A DNA stretch of 64,000 nt from Fratercula arctica. Its lineage: Eukaryota > Chordata > Aves > Charadriiformes > Alcidae. This document shows, piece after piece, positions 37,501 through 48,000 of the stretch (the stretch's first letter is position 1; each line of letters begins with the position of its first letter). A model generated the notes under the pieces. The model ran no database searches and had not been told where the DNA came from. It saw only the letters and a program-made list of their open reading frames with translations. The DNA is taken from NCBI GenBank assembly GCA_947846985.1, contig CANTUZ010000004.1, positions 80,891,659 through 80,955,658 on the forward strand. The letters run 5' to 3'. Made by a program: the position numbers and the translations under genes.

Positions 37501-40500
37501 GGACTGTATTTGCTTGAGAAACTGTATAGTGCAATTAGGAATTAAATGCCAAAGGATTGTGTGAGCCTCCTGAGAGAGGAGGAGTGTAGAATTTCACAAA
37601 AAAAATGGTCCTTCCTGACCCATTCTCTATTTCAGTCATCTTTATCTCCATTTTCTTTTTTTTCTCACTTTTTCTATTTATAGTGTCCTGAGGATACACC
37701 TTGTTCACAGAATTTTAGCGGCGATTTTGCTGCTAAGTAGAAAACTGCCTAAAGTGTCTTGAGATATTATGCCATTAATGTCTTTCGCTGTATCTGCGGT
37801 ATTCAGAATAATAATGAATGTGGAAACATAGGCTGAAGTATATTGGTTACGAATCAGTTAAAGAAAATGAGCCAAAAATAACATCTGCACCAGCAAATCT
37901 GCACTGCTTAGCATACGGTTTTAATTTAAAAATATTTACTCCTAAATTTTGAGAGCTGTGAGAGGTTTTAGATGTGTGCTTCTCATTAAAAAGATGCTGG
38001 CAGATAGTGCAGGCTAAATATTGGCTCTGGAGAAAGGTTTAGGAAAAGACCTAATATTAGGCCACATTGAGCCATTGATTTTTTTAGGCAGAAGCCTTCG
38101 CCGAGTCCTGAGAGAATTCACTTTAACAATTTCATGTTAATAATTGAAACTCTCCCTTGACATTTTGTCAGGTAAATGCTTAGCTATGGTATTAGCTGGT
38201 ACCTGGACACCACATAGTAATTAACTTGAGATAGACCAGTTTAGTTCTTTCGATAAGGCTTTAACAAAAATCAGTTGTGAAATGTTAAAAATATGTCCTC
38301 TAAACGCAGCGTTAAGTATTTGAGATTCATTTGCTAACACTGGTAAATCAGGATAAACCTTAACGTTCTTGGCTGTACCCACTCTTTCTAGAGGGGGACT
38401 TATTCCTAGAGGTCCCTGACGTCGGAAGCGGCACGGCTCAAGGGGAGCGACTGTGCTGTCCCCACCGGCGGTGCGGGAGGGAGGGACATGGCGTGGGGTT
38501 GTGCCACCGCTCAGCCACTCGCGACTGTTCCTCCAAACCCACAAACAGGAGTCTGTCTCGTAGGTTGCAGGAGTCGGCTTTGAGGGTGTTGCCTGCGTTG
38601 TCGACATTTCAGCAAGAACCCGTCTATTTGCCATCAGTTGCACCTCTTTCTGTGTCGAAGGATTTGGACCCTTAAAATTCACACGTGTATTTTCACGGGG
38701 GCCTCAGTCACTCCATGACTCGAGACCACCTTCCATCTTCCAAGAGATTCAGCCAAGCGGCCGAGCCTGAAATGTCTCCTGTTAGATTTTCCCTTAATTT
38801 AAATGGCTACGTTAAAGCCACGTCTAATTTAAAGATTCCTTTAAACTGCCTAACGTTTGCGTGCTGGGTTGTAGCCTGAATCACTATCCTTTTACTTTAA
38901 AATGGCTTTTTAATTAAAAAAGAAAATACAAGAGAAGTAAAACCAAATTGACAATGCTATAAAAAGATTTTTATGTGATGGGGTAAATTTAAATATTTCT
39001 GCAATTAAACGTTCCTAACTTTTTGGTTCTTTTCGTTCCTTTTTTTTTTTTTTTTATTTAATTTTTCTATAAATGGTTTGGATAAAAATTAATTTTAATT
39101 GTCCAGTGATAAAAGCTGTCCAGCAACAGAAAAGTCCACATCTGCTTCCACGGCAGACATATAAAACCTGTGTGACAAACACGATCATTAAACAATCTGA
39201 TTTTCTTGTTGGGAGGGTTTAATGCTGTTGGGTGTAGTATTAAAATGTAGAATTTGATAGTGCGTCTTAAAATTTTAATGATGTGTTCATGAATATAAAA
39301 CATGCTTCCACCAGTGACTTTATGACTTCTCCTCTGCATAATTAGTGGTATCTGTTTTATGAGCTTACTGTTGTTGCCTTGATCCCATGAAAATGTGAAA
39401 CCACTGTAATAATTTACACCATTCCAGAGCTTTAAAGATACAAGCTGGGATTTCTTCCCCTTTTCTCTTTCCGTGTTCCCTCAGTTTTAATACCAAAATG
39501 GAACTTTAAGTGGCCTTCGTGAAAGCTGGGCAAGGAAAAGAATTCAAGGAATATTTTAATTTTAAACATTTGTCATAACACTATTTGTCGCCTCGGCTTC
39601 TATCTGCCTCGCCAGCTGCTGGTGGAGGATGAGACAAACTTCCTATCACAAAGCTGGGAAATTTACATGAATTCAGTCGTTTGAGGAAGTTTGTTAAAAA
39701 AAAAGTAAATGAATCTGCATTTCTAGTGGGCAAAATGAAACGTGGCCAGCTCCCAGTCAGAAAAATAATTATCCAGACGATAATGATTCTATGATCACAA
39801 TGGGTTAACTTCTGAACTGTCGTTTATTGGACAGTCTCTGCCCGTTCTTCCTCCCCCAGCCTTCAGCAAGCTCTGGGCCCTCAGAAACAAAACCTCATTT
39901 GGTTCATGAGAGGGAACAGGGCATTTTGCTTAGAAACTTAGAGCCAATATTAGGCAAGAAGGGCAGAATTTTCTTCTTTGGTTTCACATCTGTAAATCAA
40001 GGCTGGTGCTGGTTGAAACAATGGCGGGCTATTGTGGCATTTAACAGGGATGACTAATTAATCTTCCTCCACTCAAAGATAGCGAGGGCGTGAGCAGTAT
40101 TTGCAGACACATCTCCCAGACGAGCACAGGTGCTCCTGGAGGTTGCTCAAAAGCAGAAAAGATGTCGTTGCCTGTGCTTTGTGCGAGGGCCATCCACAGC
40201 CCGATTCTGAGTCGCTTCCCTTCAGAATTTAAGCAAAATAAAAAAAGAAAAGAATTGTCCACCCTGGAGCAAAGACAAAGAGTTTCAACTTTCATCCCAA
40301 AAGGTGGAGTTTCTAGGCAGTTATGTAAAGGCCATTCGCAAAACAAGGAAAAATGAATGCTGAAAACAGGCGAAGCCTCTCGTGATGATTTGGTAGCGCT
40401 GTTGACTACAGCACTTGAAACGAGCGGAGTTTCTCACCAGTTAAACAGCACCATTTTGCTATTCATCTAGGGAGAAGACACAGAGATAAAAAAACGTGCT

Positions 40501-40573
40501 TAGTGCAGATCACTCTTTCCGTGAAAATTGTGTAAAGCATGAAAAAAATTGTTTTTATTTTCTGCCAATTGAA
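34551..40573. other. unique non-coding sequence (possible conserved elements)
   Basis: About 6 kb without CR1. 35815-36075 and 38040-38220 are high-complexity AT-rich stretches that look like conserved non-coding elements. 36553-36590 ('cctgatcctgcaaaag') resembles an ancient palindromic MITE arm. T runs lie at 36117-36128 and 39040-39055. The longest frame (38221-38682, minus) is not recognised. Confidence 0.45.
40553..40558 (-). terminator. possible polyadenylation signal AATAAA
   Basis: The reverse complement of 'tttatt' gives AATAAA, 61 bases after the stop of the candidate exon. On the minus strand a T run and 'tcatgc' follow. It is meaningful only if that exon is real. Confidence 0.2.
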
Positions 40574-40644
40574 TTTCCTTCTAGAGAACACTGTTTTGGT
40601 TGCGTATATCAGGGGGAGGTTATCGCCTCTGTCTGAGGGTTATA
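40574..40644. repeat. first copy of a diverged 71-bp duplication
   Basis: Aligns in the same orientation with 41646-41715: by my column count 52 of 71 positions agree, with one gap. The best-conserved core is 'gggaggttatc', followed by 'ggttata'. It overlaps the last codons and downstream flank of the candidate exon on the minus strand. Confidence 0.7.
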
Positions 40645-40755
40645 ACCGGCGACACATCATTGTCATAGGGGCTGTCATAGGAGTAGCGCTTCCCGCCGCA
40701 CTTTCTCCTGTTGTCTGCAGTCATGCCTTTGATCGAGATACGGTACGTCCAGTGC
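40620..40755 (-). CDS. candidate terminal coding exon (unrecognised protein)
   Basis: On the minus strand a strong acceptor (gacttttcttttcag) is followed by one base and 44 codons starting His-Trp-Thr-Tyr-Arg, containing RRKCGGKRYSYDSPYDNDV and ending RQRR before TAA. AATAAA lies at 40553-40558, 61 bases past the stop, followed by a T-rich stretch, as expected at a 3' end. The segment is CpG-rich within AT-rich flanks, and third positions are mostly C or G. I do not recognise the family. Against it: no matching upstream exon is certain, the ORF is short, and its end overlaps a segment duplicated at 41646. A conserved non-coding element is the main alternative. Confidence 0.3.
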
Positions 40756-40860
40756 CTGAAAAGAAAAGTCATCCAGCCAGAAAACCTGGCCGTGGAAAGG
40801 GTTTGGGCAGGAGGGGTCTGGCTTACCGCGCTCGTGAGGCAATGTAGCATGATAAGCAGA

Positions 40861-41160
40861 TCACGGAATCATGGAATTTTTCAGAGTCGGAAGGGACCTC
40901 TAGAGATCATCTCGTCCCACTCCCCTGCTAAAGCAGGATTGCCCAGAGCACATCGCTCAGGGCTGCATCCAGGCGGGGCTTGAAAGTCTCTGGAGAAGGG
41001 ACCCCACACCCTCCCTGGGCAGCCCGTTCCAGGGCTCTGTCACCCTCACCCTGAAGAAGTTTTTCCTCATATTTGATGGGAACTTCCTATGTTCCAGCTT
41101 GTGCCCGTTACCCCTCCTCCTGTTACTGGGAACCACTGAAAAGGGTCTGGTTCCATCAGA
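40861..41160 (-). mobile_element. CR1 LINE 3' fragment, older variant
   Basis: The tail 'cacggaatcatgg' at the low end is followed by 'cggaagggacctctagagat' and 'catcgctcagggctgc', a CR1 variant different from the other copies here. About 300 bp, 5'-truncated. Its 3' UTR is clear and its ORF2 end is decayed. It sits between the two halves of the 40574/41646 duplication. Confidence 0.92.
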
Positions 41161-41645
41161 TGCAGTCAAAACACTCCATCGTTGCGATATCACATCCATT
41201 TGGAATTGTTCATTCAAAAAAGAAAAAAAGGAACAAACAACAAACAACGCAACGACAAAACATGATGTTTCAAATTTCATTGTGATTTGGGATGAAAATA
41301 AATACCAGTGTATCAGAATAGCCCAAGGGACCAGAGCTTCACTGCTCCCTCAGTTCTAATGCAAACACGGATTCGGGTCCTGCTTATCTCAGCTCTTCCC
41401 ATTTGATAAATGCCGAGCAGTCCCAGCTGGAAGGTCCTTGCTCCTCACTGCCTTTCAAAGTGTCTGCCACAGAAGGTCTTATCTCACCCCGCTTTTGCTC
41501 CCTGCAGCACGGCTGGGGAGGTGGAACTCGGATTTCAATCATCCCCTTCGCTATGGGTCTAACCGGTTAAAGAGTTAAATTAATCTTAGTATTTGGCTCT
41601 CAAAACCAGTTCCAGTTTTGCATTCCCTATTTGAGTTTTACTGGA
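41161..41645. other. unique non-coding sequence
   Basis: Nothing recognised. A short A/C-rich tract lies at 41215-41260. Confidence 0.5.
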
Positions 41646-41715
41646 TTTTCTTCTGAAGAACATTTCTTTGTTGCTTGCTTCAGTGGGAGGTTATCTCTTT
41701 CCTTTGAAGGTTATA
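41646..41715. repeat. second copy of a diverged 71-bp duplication
   Basis: Partner of 40574-40644, about 73% identical, in the same orientation and 1.07 kb away. The similarity stops on the side that holds most of the candidate exon's codons, so this is not a duplicated exon. Confidence 0.7.
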
Positions 41716-42997
41716 TTGTGATTGGCAGAGGGTCAGGAAACTTCACTCACGTTGGCCTGTTACGGAAATACTTTGAAAAATAAATGTGAAAGACAAATGC
41801 TAAGTAAAGAGACTCCTTAATCAGCAACAGTTCCATAAGACTTCAGACCCAGTGAGGTATCCAGGAATGTTTTGTTTACACAGTTTATTAATGCAGACAT
41901 TTGGGAGCACTGGGAGATTTTCTGTTGACTTTGATAGTCAAGCCGGAGCTGTGCACGGGGTTCACGCTCTCTTGGCAGGATGTTCACAAAACAACAGCCT
42001 GAAAAACAAACGCGCTCTACGCCCACTGTCAAGATGGCACGTAGATCAGCAGAGTTTTGTTATTAGACAGTGCTCTTGGGCCCTCCTAAGCTTTGCCTCG
42101 CACCCACGCAACTTGCTAAAAGCAATGCTCTATCACTATACGCCAGCATCAGCAAGATTAACACGGTACTGGTTGAAATATGGTCTCCCAACACAGAAGG
42201 GTTAGGATTTCTAACATTCTACTGCATTCTGAAACACTGTAATTTCTAATTTGCTAATTTTACCTTTCATTTTTATCTAAATATACTGAAAAGAAGCCCA
42301 AGGCAGAGACTTCAGGATGAATTCACTCTGCATTACACGTAATATAATCAAAATACAGACACTTTGGTTTCAGAACTATCCGAGGAATAGGCACTGTGCT
42401 TTCCGATGCATAGCTCCAAATGTATGGATAATAATATTTTAGAAGCGTTATGAATAATAACAAAGCTGGCTAGGAGCCTACTCTGGTCTGGATAAGTCCA
42501 TTTTCCTCTCGCCAGTAGCAGAGGGAGCGGTGCAGTCAGCAGAAGGCCACGCGTCCCCTGGATATAAAGCTTGGGCTGTCCTCATTTGATTCCGTTGACC
42601 TTAATAGCCACGTTTGCAGGGAGCCCAATTAGCAGCTGGTTGTAACATACTGTACCATATGTGCTGCATCTCGAAGGCGCAAGCAGGAGCTTAAGGACGG
42701 AGGGTCAGGCTGAACTGTCATTTTTATGAAAATGCATTTCCTCTAGGCATTTTAGAAGAAAAAAAAAAAAGTGGTAGCAAACACATTGGAACAGTGCAGC
42801 CTTTGAGGGAAGCGGCGGTTTGAGCAGTGGCCCATGTATTTCACTTCCAGGGGGTCAGAATATTATATAGGACTTTATGCCCTTCAGTATTCCGCACCGT
42901 ATCCCCCTGTCCCCCAGTGCCCCAGGGCACACTCAGCCCCGGGAAACCCCCCTTTGCTTTGGTGCTTTGAGACATGCGTAAACCTGGGACAGGACAA
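41716..42997. other. unique non-coding sequence
   Basis: 41905-41960 ('gagcactgggagattttctg', 'ttgactttgatagtcaa') resembles an ancient palindromic MITE arm, which argues against coding for the overlapping frames. An A run lies at 42758-42770. Confidence 0.45.
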
Positions 42998-43482
42998 AGA
43001 AAGATATGGACGTGCTGGAACGTGTCCAGAGAAGGGCCACGAGGACGACCAGAGGGCTGGAGCCCCTCTCCTATGGGGACAGACTGAGAGAGTTGGGTTT
43101 GCTCAGTCTGGAGAAAAGAAGGCTCCGAGGAGACCTTAGAGTGGCCTACCAGGATCTTAAGGGGGCCTACAAGAAAGCTGGTGAGGGACTTTTTAGGATG
43201 TCGGGTAATGGTAGGACTAGAGGGAATGAATTAAAACTAGAGATGGGACAATTCAGAGTGGACGTTAAGAAGAAGTTCTTCACCATGAGGGTGGTGAGAC
43301 ACTGGCACAGGTTGCCCAGAGAGGTGGTGGAAGCCCCATCCCTGGAAGTTTTTAAGGCCAGGCTGGACGGGGCTCTGAGCAACCTGATCTAGTGGGAGAT
43401 GTCCCTGGCCATGGCAGGGGGGTTGGAACCAGATGATCTTTAAGGTCCCTTCCAACCCTAACAATTCTGTGATTCTATGATG
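42998..43482 (+). mobile_element. CR1 LINE 3' fragment with uninterrupted ORF2 end
   Basis: About 485 bp from within ORF2 to the tail 'attctgtgattctatgatg'. Conserved blocks appear in order: [28 protein letters not shown], the [19 protein letters not shown] block, and the terminal LDGALSNLI. The 3' UTR contains 'gatgatctttaaggtccct'. Same group as 11387 and 61218. Confidence 0.97.
43006..43392 (+). pseudogene. CR1 ORF2 C-terminal remnant, frame intact
   Basis: 128 codons with no stop or frameshift, ending at the normal CR1 ORF2 terminus (Asp-Gly-Ala-Leu-Ser-Asn-Leu-Ile, then TAG). The first Met is internal; the endonuclease and reverse-transcriptase catalytic parts are missing, so it cannot act on its own. 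The retained frame suggests the youngest or least mutated CR1 copy in the window. Confidence 0.9.
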
Positions 43483-44219
43483 TTAAACCTCCATAAAGCA
43501 CAGGCTCAGTCTCGAATTATCATTGATTTTACAGCAAAATGAGAAAAAAAGACGTTCCTGGTTTTTTCCTGGTTTCCCCGCCTTGCTGTCTCAGCCCCAG
43601 CTCCAGTTCATTGCCAGCTCAGCTGTGCCCGTGTTCGTGCGCCTGTGCTCTGTGCCCGATCGGTGCCGTGCTGTTAACTGTTACAAAAGACTTCAAAAAA
43701 AAAAAAAAAAAAAAAATCAGCAGTAATTTTGCCTTTCACTGACTGTCACATTTTTCTTGCATTTGTTAACCGAACAATAGTTTTGGAAAATTATTCCTTT
43801 GTGGAATGATTTCCCTTTCTTGTTGCTACATTTCCACGTCACACTTTCAGTCAGCGCCGTGGCTTATTTTTCTCGTTGCACTCCATCCACGCTTTGGGGG
43901 GTTGTAATGGGAGGAATGGCACGCTGGTGAAAACTCCCTGCTATCCACACGCAAAATCTCTGGTTTGGGTGACTTTGTTTGCTTTAGATGTGTTCTGGAG
44001 CACAGAAAACTGAAGGAGTCATGATGACCTGCAGCTCCCACTCGGAGAGGGACATCCCCGCGGTTGGTTGTTGACCTGGCTCCAGCCTCTGGCACCTCTG
44101 GTTTAATCAGGTTTAATCCTAATTTTAGTAGAGAAACATCCTATTCCACAGGACAGACTTTCACTTTTCGATTAAGGAATTTTTTTATGCCAAGCCAGAT
44201 TTTATAATTTCCAAAAAGA
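43483..44219. other. unique non-coding sequence with a 22-A run
   Basis: Poly(A) at 43695-43716 (22 A). The upstream 150 bp is somewhat GC-rich, but no retrocopy is recognised. Confidence 0.5.
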
Positions 44220-44273
44220 AAAGTTTAGTACTTAAAAAAAAGCAAAGTACTTTGTACTTTTGTACTAAACTTT
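44220..44273. repeat. AT-rich nested inverted repeat
   Basis: Outer stem AAAGTTTAGTAC (44220-44231) pairs perfectly with GTACTAAACTTT (44262-44273). Inside, AAAGTAC (44244-44250) and GTACTTT (44254-44260) form a second perfect stem with a 3-nt loop. The same GTAC core occurs four times in 54 bp. It could extrude as a cruciform or fold in RNA. No transposon family is recognised. Confidence 0.85.
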
Positions 44274-46142
44274 AGCTTGCTTTATAGAGATAACCTATTT
44301 ATGGTTGAAACCGCTAATGTGCTAATTCTTGCTCAGGTCCCCTTCCCCTTTCCTCCCACTGTCTCAGCGGGTCATTAAGGTTCATTAATGCACAACCTCC
44401 GGCGGCAGGGGAGCTCGGGAGCGCGCATGGCTCCCTGCCCGCGCGGCCGCCACCTGCCCCCTCCGCCTGCCCGCAGGACAGGGGCAACAAACGAAACTCC
44501 TCACCCAAAAACCTGCCGGATTGGTTACCTCTGCAAAGGGTTACACCGGCAAACGGGACTTTTCAGCACCTGCTTTCACAGGGCAAGGAAAATGTGGGCG
44601 AGTCAAGCAAAGATTGTGGCCGTGAGGGAATGTGGGAAGAAGGCAAATAAATAAAACTTTCAGCAGAAGCCCGTGATCAGTCACCTTAAAGAATGCAATT
44701 GCCTTCTCGGGAAACTCCTACTGGGTGAAAAATGACATAAATTAGGAAGCCAGTGCTGTGCAAAACTAGAGAAATAGAGAGGACCTGTGTCCCTGCCTTC
44801 TGTCGTTTCTGCCTGAACACGGGGTTGATTCCGGGGCGTGCGCGGGATGTCTGTGACAGGGAGAAAGCAGCAGGTTCCGCCTGTAATTCGACTGCCTGAG
44901 AAAAACAGCGGACATACATATATATGCTCCTCTTCTGTGTGATGCTTCACAAACAGACAGGGATAATGGGACCTTGACGCAGATTCCCAAAAAGAGCGCG
45001 GAGACTAGATTCGCCGTAAATTTGTTTCCCTTCTGTTATCGCTTTTTTTAGCATCACTGCTCGGTCCCATGAAGCAAGAAACGTGTGATGTGGACAAAGG
45101 ATTGAAGATAATTTGGCTCAAGATTAATCGAGAGATGTTTGGAGCAATTTACGACGTTGCCGCACAAAGCAACTATATATACACAACTGTATCCCTTACG
45201 GATTCTGTCTGTTTATCGGGGGTTTCAATACCATCAAGTCATTTCAACTCCGTGAAACTCAGATATAGAGATCTGCTGAGAACTGGGCACACGCTGCAAA
45301 GAGAAACTGAGGCACGGGGCAAGACTCACCCTCTTTACAATGCTTGTATTCCGGCTTTTTTTATAACTGCTAATAAAGACGGCATTAATAGCAGCATTTA
45401 CAGTATTTTGTGAGAGTCTGAGACTCCTTTGCAAACTTAAAACCCTTAGTTTCTGTGTAACAAGCATATATTGGAATACCATCTGGACGATCAGGGCAGG
45501 ATTGGGACCAATGCTTTCTAGATCGTCATATCTTCCATGGGTCAACTTGGCTCTAGAGCTCCCAGTTGCGGTCAGGATTCTGCCTTCTGGCAGCCGTATC
45601 TCCGGAGTATTGCATTTTCCTCTTTCCCAAATAGCCTCAAGTGATTTTGATTTGCTCATCTTTATTTTCTCCCCCTTTAAGCAATTATCTATTAAGAAAT
45701 TATTCACAGAATCAACTGTTTCAAATAAATGGTTTAAAAGTCAATGTGCAGCTGAAGTGGGAGAAAGGGGAAGATCTGTCAACACTGTCAGCCCAGGAAC
45801 ATTGTATTCAAGTCCGTTTTGGTTTAAAATGCATTTTAATTGTAGTTGCAGCACAAACTCGGTGGTGTTTGCAAGGTGGCCAAGCCTGGCTCTGCAGACC
45901 CAAATTCCAAGACACCAATAAGAAATAGAGATCTGATTTCAAACACTATTTAAAATGATAGAGAAGGAATCAGTGCCAAGATGTAAGATAAAAATTGCGA
46001 TTCATAACACACGACAAATAACAATTCCCTTTAATATCATAACCTTAGAGTGTACAGATATAAGAATTCTGATTAATCTGGCTTGAAGGCATATTTATCT
46101 TGCTATTCATCCCACGAAGGTCTTCCAATGCCGGGACATGCG
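44274..46142. other. unique sequence with a CpG-dense patch at 44391-44490
   Basis: 44391-44490 has about 12 CpG in 100 bp, including GCGGCCGC at 44443-44450, next to AT-rich DNA. Around 45290-45330, 'gagaaactgaggcacggggc' resembles an ancient SINE. The 157-codon minus frame over 45234-45707 is not recognised. Confidence 0.45.
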
Positions 46143-46210
46143 CATCTTCCCAATGAGCAAAGAGCAAGGAGCATCTTCCCAATGAGCAAGGAGCAACGAT
46201 CAAGGAGCAA
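46143..46210 (+). repeat. 29-bp tandem duplication with AGCAAGG units
   Basis: 'catcttcccaatgagcaa' occurs at 46143 and again at 46172, 29 bp apart, followed by further 'gagcaa' and 'caagga' units to about 46210. Confidence 0.85.
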
Positions 46211-47128
46211 GGATGGCAGAGGCACCCTTCCCGACCTCCGCAGCATCCTGAGTTCGGCCCCTGGTTGAAGGAACCCAGGTGAGTTCCCTCACCTGTACTC
46301 AGGGAGAAAATATGGTCCCTGGCTGGACTCTTGCGATATCCAGACGTCTGTTGACATTCTACCCAAGCTTTGTCTTGTCCCTTGGCCTCTCTGCCTGAAA
46401 AACTAGGAAAACCAATCTAATTTATATGAAAATCTAACATTGTATTTTGTTGCTTGTTCAAACTGTGTCATGTATATACATTATATAACATAATGATATT
46501 ATATCTTATATAATAACATATGTACACATCTACAATAATATATACACACTATACTTACATATATACATACACACTCATGTATATACACACACCTTTGGGG
46601 GAGTGGCTGCTTAAGTAAAGCAGACTGTACTTCTCTGCTTTACTCAATTTTTTATTTCAATTCACTGAAATAAGCAATTTAAATCATTGTCACTAGCATT
46701 TTTAAACAAAACCTGGTGAATGCGATTATGAGGAATGAGCCCAGCACTTGCTGAGGAACATAAAACAGCGAAGTCTTCTGTATTTCGCAATAAGGCTGGA
46801 AAACGTGTGGAGAGAGTAATTCATCTGTTCCTCGGGTTTCTACGTGGCCGACGCTCAGAAGACAAACGGTAATAAGCCTGGATTTCACGGGTTCTTCACA
46901 AAATTATCTCCCTATTTTTCCATTCCTCTAAACAGGTTAAAGTGGACCAGCCTGTCCTGATTCGTACAGGAGGAAATAATAAGCTGATTTAAAGAAAGGA
47001 CTGTACTTAACCCAGCTGTCTTAACATGACGGGACAAATTCTCCATCAGTTATACACATGCAACTGTTATCAGTTTCTGAGGAAGCATATGGCTCTAAGC
47101 ACAGCTCTCGTATTTTAATTGCTGCCAA
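46211..47128. other. unique sequence with TA/CA-rich tract
   Basis: 46465-46590 is a long imperfect (TA)/(TATACA)/(CA) tract. The rest is single-copy. A donor-like 'cccag|gtgagt' lies at 46278. Confidence 0.5.
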
Positions 47129-47176
47129 ACACACGCGCGCACACACACACACAAACGTGCGCACACACACAAACGT

Positions 47177-47214
<38 letters not shown>
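47129..47214 (+). repeat. interrupted (CA)n microsatellite
   Basis: About 86 bp of CA repeats with CGCGCG and two 'aaacgtgc' interruptions; the last part is an uninterrupted run of more than 30 bp. It accounts for the Cys-Val repeat frame on the minus strand. Confidence 0.95.
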
Positions 47215-47216
<2 letters not shown>

Positions 47217-47429
47217 TCCCGTCCTTTCCCTTAGTTCAAAGCCAGGAACGAGACGGTTTTGAGATTTCAAACATTTTCCTGCTCTGACTCAGGGCAAAAA
47301 GTTGAAATCTCATAAATTTTCATCAATGCGCATTCCAAACAAAAGCTTGGCTTGACTTCATTAAAATATTTTGCTATGATTTTTATTCTTTTTTTAGATA
47401 TTGCTATTTGTCCTAAAACGAGGACAAAT

Positions 47430-47479
47430 AAAAAAAAAAAAAGACATATTGTCTATTTTCTTTTTTTTTTTTTTTTTTT
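47430..47479. repeat. poly(A)/poly(T) inverted pair
   Basis: 13 A (47430-47442), a short AGACA/TGTCT stem around TAT, then 19 T (47461-47479). The pair can fold into one hairpin. Confidence 0.8.
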
Positions 47480-47637
47480 GAAATCATAAATTGAATTAGT
47501 GCTGCTTTTTAAGGAAGTTTTGTAGCAAATCTCCTGATCAGCTGTTACTCCTATGGGGGATCAAGCTGAAAACTCAGACCTATCGTTTCTCTGGCGTGGG
47601 GAGGCAGAGGAGGGTTGCGCGGGGAGGCTGCACTCTG

Positions 47638-47706
47638 CCTCCTCCTCTTCCTCCTCCTCCTCCTCCTCCTCCTCCTCCTCTCCTCCTCCTCCTCCTCCTC
47701 CTCCTC
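47638..47706 (+). repeat. (CCT)n trinucleotide microsatellite
   Basis: About 70 bp of CCT repeats with one TTC and one phase break at about 47680. It produces poly-Ser and poly-Pro in plus-strand frames; these are artefacts. Confidence 0.95.
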
Positions 47707-47918
47707 TTGCTGCTGCTGGCTGGATGCAGATCCCTCAGGTTTAATGCCTAAAGGTCAGCCCTGGATGCTACGGGGGGTTTGCTGAGAAAAGGACTCCTAT
47801 TGTGCCTATAACCTGGAAAAACTGTTCCTTGGCCAATGTAATTTATTCCAGTCCATCACAGCTCACGCCTGGGCTTCCCAGGGGCCGTACATCTTTCTGT
47901 CCCCTGATAAAAATTACA
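47707..47918. other. unique non-coding sequence
   Basis: Short stretch between a trinucleotide repeat and a tandem duplication. Nothing recognised. Confidence 0.5.
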
Positions 47919-47994
47919 GGGGGAAAAATTCGTAATGCACATATAATTGAAGTTAGAGGGGCAAAAATTTGTACTGCACATATAATTGCAGTTT
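47919..47994 (+). repeat. 39-bp tandem duplication with POU/homeodomain-like motif
   Basis: Two imperfect copies 39 bp apart: 'aaaaattcgtaatgcac' and 'aaaaatttgtactgcac', each continuing 'atataattg' and 'agtt'. Each holds GCACATATAATTG; the first contains ATGCACAT, one base from the octamer ATGCAAAT. It lies immediately before the CpG patch at 48001. Confidence 0.75.
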
Positions 47995-48000
47995 CCTCTC

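Noticed and set aside
38221..38682. 153-codon minus-strand frame
   Set aside because: No family recognised; mixed composition and no splice or promoter support.
39780..39800. 'atgattctatgatcac' resembling a CR1 tail
   Set aside because: No adjacent CR1 3' UTR sequence; too short to call.
41817..42032. 71-codon minus-strand frame ending in a natural-looking stop
   Set aside because: Overlaps a MITE-like arm ('ttgactttgatagtcaa') and lacks a pyrimidine-rich acceptor.
45234..45707. 157-codon minus-strand frame
   Set aside because: Part of it overlaps SINE-like 'aaactgaggcac' sequence; no family recognised.
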